From Flavobacteriales bacterium UBA1986 (GTDB lineage: Bacteria; Bacteroidota; Bacteroidia; Flavobacteriales_G; Salibacteraceae), in the NCBI GenBank assembly GCA_002336245.1, contig DDDG01000027.1:1-64000 (forward strand): a stretch of DNA of 64,000 nucleotides. The letters are read 5' to 3'. Positions 59,204 through 64,000 of this stretch are shown here, in pieces. How positions within the stretch are numbered: position 1 is the stretch's first letter; each line of letters begins with the position of its first letter. Below the pieces are notes generated by a model that worked only from the letters and a program-made list of their open reading frames with translations, was not told where the DNA came from and made no database searches. The position numbers and the translations under genes were made by a program.

Positions 59204-60487
59204 TTACGGGGAAACCAGCTCCATAAGCTGAGCACAAAAGATGGCGCCGTAGGTTCCCAGCGCATAACCAAGAACCGCCAAGAGCACGCCTACTGGAGCT
59301 AAGGATGGATGAAAAGCCGCCGCGATGATGGGTGCTGAAGCAGCTCCACCTACATTAGCTTTTGAACCTACTGCCAAGAAGAAAAATGGTGCTCGAATGA
59401 TTTTGGCAACCAGAACCAAAAGCGCAACATGGAATGCCATCCAAATAAAGCCAACCAACAAGAGACCTGGTTGAGAAAGGACAGACAGTAAATCCATCTT
59501 CATTCCGATGGTGGCTACCAAAACATAAATGAATACACTTCCAATTCTACTGGCGCCTGCTCCCTCCCACTTTCGAAGTCTGGTGAAGGACATGATGATC
59601 CCAATGGTCGTAGCCATCACCACAATCCAGAAGAAGGTGGAATTTAAAACTGAGTCGGAAAGACTGGGAATGTGATTGGCAATCAACCACTTCACTCCTT
59701 TTGCAATGAGGTGTGAGGCCGCAGTTGCCCCGAAGCCAATCCCTAATATCACCATGCTGTCGCTGAGCTTTGGAATCTTCGAAATGCCTTTGGTGTAAGC
59801 CTCCACAGTATTTTTTAAGCGATCGATGGCCGAGGAGTCTGCCTTCAACCAACGGTCGATGGAAGCCGCACGTCCGACTCCGTAAAGCAAGAAGGCCATC
59901 CAAATGTTGGCCACCACAATGTCGACCAAAACCATGGCCCCGTATTTCTCTTGGTTGTAACCGTAAATCTCCAGCATGGCAGCCTGGTTTGCACCACCGC
60001 CAATCCAACTTCCTGCAAGCGTTGCCAAACCTTTCCAAACCGCCTCCGGACCAGCACCACCAACAGTTTCTGGTGAGAAGATAGAAACGATGAGTATCGC
60101 TACTGGGCCACCCAAAACAATTCCAACCGTACCTGTGAGGAACATACCCAAACTCTTCGGACCCAGGTTGACGATTCCTTTTAAGTCGATGCTGAGTGTC
60201 ATGAGGACCAATGCCGTGGGAAGTAAATAGAGCTTCGCCATATTGTAGAGCTCGGTCTTTCCTGAAATGAGCTCGCCCGCCTCATTTACTTCTTCCCAAC
60301 GAACACCAATGACGCCTGCAGTTGCCAAAATGGAAGGCAATAAATAACACATGAGGAGTGCCGGAATGAAAGTGTAAAAACGCTTCCAGAATCCAGCTTC
60401 CTTAGAAGATGTGTAGAACACAAAGCCAAGAATGGCCATCAATATGCCGAATACAACGGCGTCGTCGGTAATGAGTGGAGCTTCCAT
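59204..60487 (-). CDS. DUF819-family membrane protein
   Basis: A 427-aa protein with about twelve hydrophobic helices. Landmarks are LYLLPTALVLMTLSIDLKGIVNLGPKSLGMFLTGTVGIVLGGPVAILIVSIFSP, WKGLATLAGSWIGGGANQAAMLEIYG (the conserved GSWIGG.AN.AA region, about residues 150-175), FIYVLVATIGMKMDL and PFFFLAVGSKANVGGAASAPIIAAAFHPSLAPVGVLLAVLGYALGTYGAIFCAQLM. This matches the DUF819 (YjcL-like) family, whose GSWxGG and NxGG inverted elements suggest a transporter with two-fold symmetry. Substrate is unknown. It has its own intergenic region and is divergent from the surface protein. Confidence 0.88.
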   Translation of the reverse strand: MEAPLITDDAVVFGILMAILGFVFYTSSKEAGFWKRFYTFIPALLMCYLLPSILATAGVIGVRWEEVNEAGELISGKTELYNMAKLYLLPTALVLMTLSIDLKGIVNLGPKSLGMFLTGTVGIVLGGPVAILIVSIFSPETVGGAGPEAVWKGLATLAGSWIGGGANQAAMLEIYGYNQEKYGAMVLVDIVVANIWMAFLLYGVGRAASIDRWLKADSSAIDRLKNTVEAYTKGISKIPKLSDSMVILGIGFGATAASHLIAKGVKWLIANHIPSLSDSVLNSTFFWIVVMATTIGIIMSFTRLRKWEGAGASRIGSVFIYVLVATIGMKMDLLSVLSQPGLLLVGFIWMAFHVALLVLVAKIIRAPFFFLAVGSKANVGGAASAPIIAAAFHPSLAPVGVLLAVLGYALGTYGAIFCAQLMELVSP

Positions 60488-60600
60488 AGTTCTTTTGAGA
60501 AGCGGTGAAAATAGACTTTTCTCCTTTAAAAACTTTCCGCCAAAAAACAGGAAACCTTTTCGAGAATTTACGTCTGATTATAATAACTACTTTCGTTTCA

Positions 60601-63600
60601 ATGCCCCGTTTTAACTGCTTTTTCACACTGATAGCGGCTTTACTATTGACTCCCTTTCTGGGATCAACGCAAGCTCCCTTGGGGGAAGAAATGCCGGTGT
60701 ACAATCGACTAGAGTTCATTCCAAACCAAGGTCAATACCACCCAAATGTGCGCTTCAAATTGGGTATGGGAGCCAATGAAGTCTTTCTAGAACAAAATCA
60801 AATCACGTATCACAGCATGGACCTCTCCTTCGCGGAACACCATGCGCACGACGAAAGAGCTCGTCCGGATTCCATTGCACGGCATGCTGTAAAACTTGAA
60901 TTTCTAGGCGCAAACCCTGAGGTGAAACTGAAAGGGACGGAACGCGGAGATCACTACTTCAACTTCTTCTTGGGAAAAGACCGAAGCAAATGGGCACCCG
61001 AAGTACATCCTGTTGGTAAGGTTGAATACAAAGACCTCTATCCCAACACAGACCTCATCTTCTACGAGAATGGTGGTCAGGCGAAATACGACTTTGTGCT
61101 GGAAGCAGGAGCAGATCCTAGCCTCATCCGCATGCAGTACCGCGGACAAGATGAGCTCAAACTCAAAGGCGGCAACCTCTTCATAAAAACATCTTTGGGC
61201 AATGTGCAGGAACAAGCTCCTTTTGCCTACCAAGAGATCGGCGGAGAAAAGCTGCGCGTTGATTGCAAGTTCAAATTGGAGGGAAATGTGCTTTCCTTCG
61301 ACCTGGGCAAGTACGACGAAAGCAAAGTACTGGTGATTGACCCTACGCTCATCTTCTCAACCTACTCGGGATCAACAGCAGCGAACTTTGGTTACACCGC
61401 CACCTTCGACTCGGAAGGATTTCTTTACAGCGGCTCCACTGTATTTGGTTTAACCGGAACCTACCCCACCGATACGGGAGCATTTCAAACTTCTTTTGGC
61501 GGAGGAACGGGAACCTCTGCCCCACCTTTTGGCTTGGGCGGAACCGATGTGGCCATCACCAAATGGGACACCACAGGAAGCAGCTTTGTGTACAGCACCT
61601 ATCTAGGAGGGAACGAAGACGAGCTTCCGCATTCCCTTGTTGTGAACTCCCGCGATGAACTCTACATTCTTGGAACCACAGGCTCATCCAACTTTCCAGT
61701 CGACAGCCTCGGCTACGACACCAGCTTCGCTGGCGGACCCTCGTACACGCCTGCGGGTGGAGGAATTGGAATTCGCTATGGAAACGGCTGCGACATATTC
61801 GTGAGCAAGCTCAGCACTCAGGGAAGCACGCTGCTCGGCTCGACCTATTTGGGTGGAACCGGCAATGACGGTATCAACAACTCGCTTGGACTCGTCTTCA
61901 ATTACGCAGATGAAGTGCGGGGTGAAATCGATGTGGATCAGTTCGACAACATCATGATCGCCTCTTCCACCGCATCCACCAACTTCCCCATGGTGGGCTC
62001 TCCATTTCAAAACACCAACCGTGGAAACCAGGAAGGCATTGTGGTAAAACTCACCAATGGCCTGAACGGAATTGTGTGGAGCACCTACCTCGGCGGAAAC
62101 TTCGACGATGCCGTTTACAGCTTAGCCATTCGTTCGAACAACGACATTGTGGTGACTGGAGGAACGGTTTCTTCCAACTTCCCAAACAACACCAACGCTA
62201 ATTTCCCAAGTTACCAAGGCGGACGTTCGGATGGATTTGTCACGCACATCCGCGCTGATGGTCGTCAGATGATTCGATCTACTTACTACGGAACAGGAGC
62301 CTACGACCAGAGTTACTTCGTTGAAACCGACAAGGACGATAATGTGTATCTCTTTGGCCAGACCCAAGAAAATTGGAATGCCCTCATCCAAAATGCAACC
62401 TACAATACACCTGGTTCGGGTCAATTTGTCTCAAAGCTGAACAGCACGATGGACACCACCATCTGGTCGACCCGTTTTGGAACATCAACCCCAAGTACTT
62501 CCCCTGCCAACATCAACATTTCACCGACTGCCTTCCTTGTGGATCTCTGCAACGCCATCTACCTTTCCGGTTGGGGTGGAACCACGAATGGTTCGACTGT
62601 GAATGGCATGGACACCACCACCGACGCTTTCCAAGGAACAACCGATGGCAGCGACTTCTACCTGATGGTGATTGCCGATGATGCTTCTTCTTTGAAATAC
62701 GGATCCTTTTTCGGGGGAACCGCCTCAGAACACGTTGATGGAGGTACCTCTCGTTTCGATCGAAAAGGAAAAGTGTACCAAGCCGTATGTGCTGGCTGTC
62801 CACGTTTGGGCTCACCAATTCACGACTTCCCCACCAGCCAAACGGCTTACAGCGATTCGAACCTAGCAGCCAATCCGCCTTCCTGCAACCTAGCAGTATT
62901 TAAGATGGACTTCAACTTACCTATTGTGGTGGCCGACTTTCAAGTTGCGCTCTACCATTGTTTGGGCGATACGGTATTCTTTAATAACAACAGCTTGGAG
63001 CAAAGCCAAACGAACTTCCAGTGGTTCTTCGACGACGGAACCACATCGGGTCAGCGCGATCCTTTTCACATCTATACAAGTCCGGGCGATTACTTCGTTC
63101 GACTGGTGGTTTCGGATACCGGAACCTGCAACCTCGCCGACAGCATCACCAAACTGGTGCGCATCGTTGCCGACACCAGCATTCAATTTGCGCCACTGCA
63201 TATGTGTTACGGCGACAGCCTGCAAATTGGATTTCAACCGCTCTACTTCAATACCTACAATTGGAGTCCGGGTATTTACACCACCGACTCTACCATCGCT
63301 CGTCCTTACGCGACGGCGCCCGACACCACCGACTACATTCTTTTGATGGACAATGGCGTTTGCGTCGACACCGTGCGACAAACCGTCTTTGTTGATTCGA
63401 GTGTAACGGCGATATTCACCGCCCCGGCGCTCTTCTGCTTGCGCGATAGTTTGGATGTGGCCAACAGCAGCAGTCCGTACCTCTTCACTTCCTACGAGTG
63501 GGATTTCGGGAACGGCGATACTAGTCTGCAGAAAGACCCTTTCTACACCTACACTTCGCCTGGAACCTTCAATGTGCGATTGATTGCGCTAGATCCTTTG

Positions 63601-64000
63601 AGTTGTAATTTAAGCGATACCAGCATTCAGCAGGTAGTGGTTTTGCAAGATTCGGTGTACAATCTTCCTAGCATCACTTTTTGTCCGGGCGATACGTTTC
63701 AAATTGGCATTCCTCCAATTTCCTTTCAGCCTTATCTCTGGCTTCCTGGAACCTATTTGAGCGACTCTACCATCAGCAATCCCATCGCCTACCCAGATAC
63801 CACCACTGAATATGTGCTCTTGCGGGACAACGGAGCTTGCTACGATTCCATTTTTGTGGAATTGGTTCAGGACAGTGCTGTGCTTTCGAGCTTCAACTCT
63901 TTGACTGAAATCTGTGCTCCTTTCAATCTGCAATTCACGAACACCTCTCAATTTCTCCAAAACTCACAGTTCTTCTGGGACTTTGGCAACGGCGACACTT
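60601..64000 (+). CDS. Large T9SS-type surface protein with SBBP and PKD domains (3' end outside window)
   Basis: The frame from the ATG at 60601 stays open to the last base (1133 codons seen). It starts with a signal peptide (FFTLIAALLLTPFLGSTQ) and a DUF7948-type N-terminal domain (about residues 35-260: EFIPNQGQYHPNVRFKL, HYFNFFLGKDRSKWAPEVHPVGKVEYKDLYPNTDLIFYENGGQAKYDFVLEAGADP, LVIDPTLIFSTYSG). A beta-propeller follows with repeated SSFVYSTYLGGNEDE / TYLGGTGNDG / STYLGGNFDD blades (SBBP repeats). PKD domains start near residue 785 (FQWFFDDGTTSGQRDPFHIYTSPGDYFVRLVVSD, then YEWDFGNGDTSLQKDPFYTYTSPGTFNVRLIALD, then FFWDFGNGDT). The expected C-terminal sorting domain would lie outside. Such proteins are secreted adhesin-like surface components. 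Confidence 0.9.
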   Translation, partial: MPRFNCFFTLIAALLLTPFLGSTQAPLGEEMPVYNRLEFIPNQGQYHPNVRFKLGMGANEVFLEQNQITYHSMDLSFAEHHAHDERARPDSIARHAVKLEFLGANPEVKLKGTERGDHYFNFFLGKDRSKWAPEVHPVGKVEYKDLYPNTDLIFYENGGQAKYDFVLEAGADPSLIRMQYRGQDELKLKGGNLFIKTSLGNVQEQAPFAYQEIGGEKLRVDCKFKLEGNVLSFDLGKYDESKVLVIDPTLIFSTYSGSTAANFGYTATFDSEGFLYSGSTVFGLTGTYPTDTGAFQTSFGGGTGTSAPPFGLGGTDVAITKWDTTGSSFVYSTYLGGNEDELPHSLVVNSRDELYILGTTGSSNFPVDSLGYDTSFAGGPSYTPAGGGIGIRYGNGCDIFVSKLSTQGSTLLGSTYLGGTGNDGINNSLGLVFNYADEVRGEIDVDQFDNIMIASSTASTNFPMVGSPFQNTNRGNQEGIVVKLTNGLNGIVWSTYLGGNFDDAVYSLAIRSNNDIVVTGGTVSSNFPNNTNANFPSYQGGRSDGFVTHIRADGRQMIRSTYYGTGAYDQSYFVETDKDDNVYLFGQTQENWNALIQNATYNTPGSGQFVSKLNSTMDTTIWSTRFGTSTPSTSPANINISPTAFLVDLCNAIYLSGWGGTTNGSTVNGMDTTTDAFQGTTDGSDFYLMVIADDASSLKYGSFFGGTASEHVDGGTSRFDRKGKVYQAVCAGCPRLGSPIHDFPTSQTAYSDSNLAANPPSCNLAVFKMDFNLPIVVADFQVALYHCLGDTVFFNNNSLEQSQTNFQWFFDDGTTSGQRDPFHIYTSPGDYFVRLVVSDTGTCNLADSITKLVRIVADTSIQFAPLHMCYGDSLQIGFQPLYFNTYNWSPGIYTTDSTIARPYATAPDTTDYILLMDNGVCVDTVRQTVFVDSSVTAIFTAPALFCLRDSLDVANSSSPYLFTSYEWDFGNGDTSLQKDPFYTYTSPGTFNVRLIALDPLSCNLSDTSIQQVVVLQDSVYNLPSITFCPGDTFQIGIPPISFQPYLWLPGTYLSDSTISNPIAYPDTTTEYVLLRDNGACYDSIFVELVQDSAVLSSFNSLTEICAPFNLQFTNTSQFLQNSQFFWDFGNGDT

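Noticed and set aside
59547..60038. A 163-codon minus-strand frame inside the DUF819 gene
   Set aside because: It lies in another frame of a convincing membrane protein and shows no domain or initiation signal.
62917..63381. Minus-strand frame of 154 codons in the last gene
   Set aside because: It is a shadow of the long plus-strand surface protein, which has domain structure and is open through the window end.

Overview
The window is a chromosomal segment of a member of the Bacteroidota, most likely a Flavobacteriales-type marine or freshwater bacterium. The evidence is: type IX secretion (T9SS) C-terminal sorting domains on at least three proteins, the gliding genes gldF and gldG, a short four-region primary sigma factor, a fused two-subunit E1 dehydrogenase, a long-form GAPDH, a 6S RNA between zapA and rny, and many upstream regions carrying the Bacteroidota -7 box TAnnTTTG. 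I saw no rRNA, tRNA, CRISPR array, prophage or intact insertion sequence.

Layout. (1) 1-13.3 kb is a surface-polysaccharide locus. A tightly overlapping minus-strand operon (7841 down to 360) encodes a polymerase-like membrane protein, GT4 and GT2 glycosyltransferases, UDP-GlcNAc 2-epimerase, an O-antigen ligase/polymerase, a DegT-type aminotransferase and a PglC-type phosphoglycosyl transferase. It is followed by a Wzz-like chain-length protein, a polysaccharide deacetylase, a sulfotransferase, a FemAB/GNAT-like transferase and a Wzx flippase. A 655-residue multi-pass membrane protein follows, and the sugar-nucleotide genes at 17.8-19.8 kb (Gfo/Idh/MocA dehydrogenase, SDR epimerase) probably belong to the same system. 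(2) 15.3-17.6 kb looks like an inserted cassette: a T9SS cargo gene bracketed by a nearly identical 80-bp direct repeat, next to a ParDE toxin-antitoxin pair. (3) 19.8-24 kb holds the conserved rny - 6S RNA - zapA - coiled-coil block and an M23 peptidase. (4) 24-32 kb has a SPOR/Ala-Glu-Lys-rich envelope protein, a T9SS Asp-box beta-propeller protein, a small lipoprotein and lysA-lysC. (5) 32-42.3 kb holds a DNRLRE lipoprotein, gldF-gldG-DUF4340, dnaN, dapF, a DegP/HtrA protease, rpoD and gap. (6) 42.3-44.8 kb has a frameshifted small secreted protein, an (AACC)11 tract, a PadR regulator and a PspC-domain protein. (7) 44.9-52.9 kb holds the E1 dehydrogenase, an outer-membrane beta-barrel protein, murQ, a T9SS subtilase, aat and an aldo/keto reductase. 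(8) 53-64 kb holds a TonB-dependent receptor, two lipoproteins, an HDAC-like deacetylase, a NUMOD4/HNH endonuclease and a DUF819 membrane protein. The last gene is a large SBBP/PKD surface protein that starts at 60601 and is still open at the end of the window.

The least explained parts are the repeat-bracketed cassette at 15.3-17.6 kb, the frameshift plus tetranucleotide tract at 42.37-42.79 kb, and the families of short dispersed repeats at 48.9, 56.4, 57.2 and 58.4 kb. All functional calls come from reading motifs and gene order; no database search was run.
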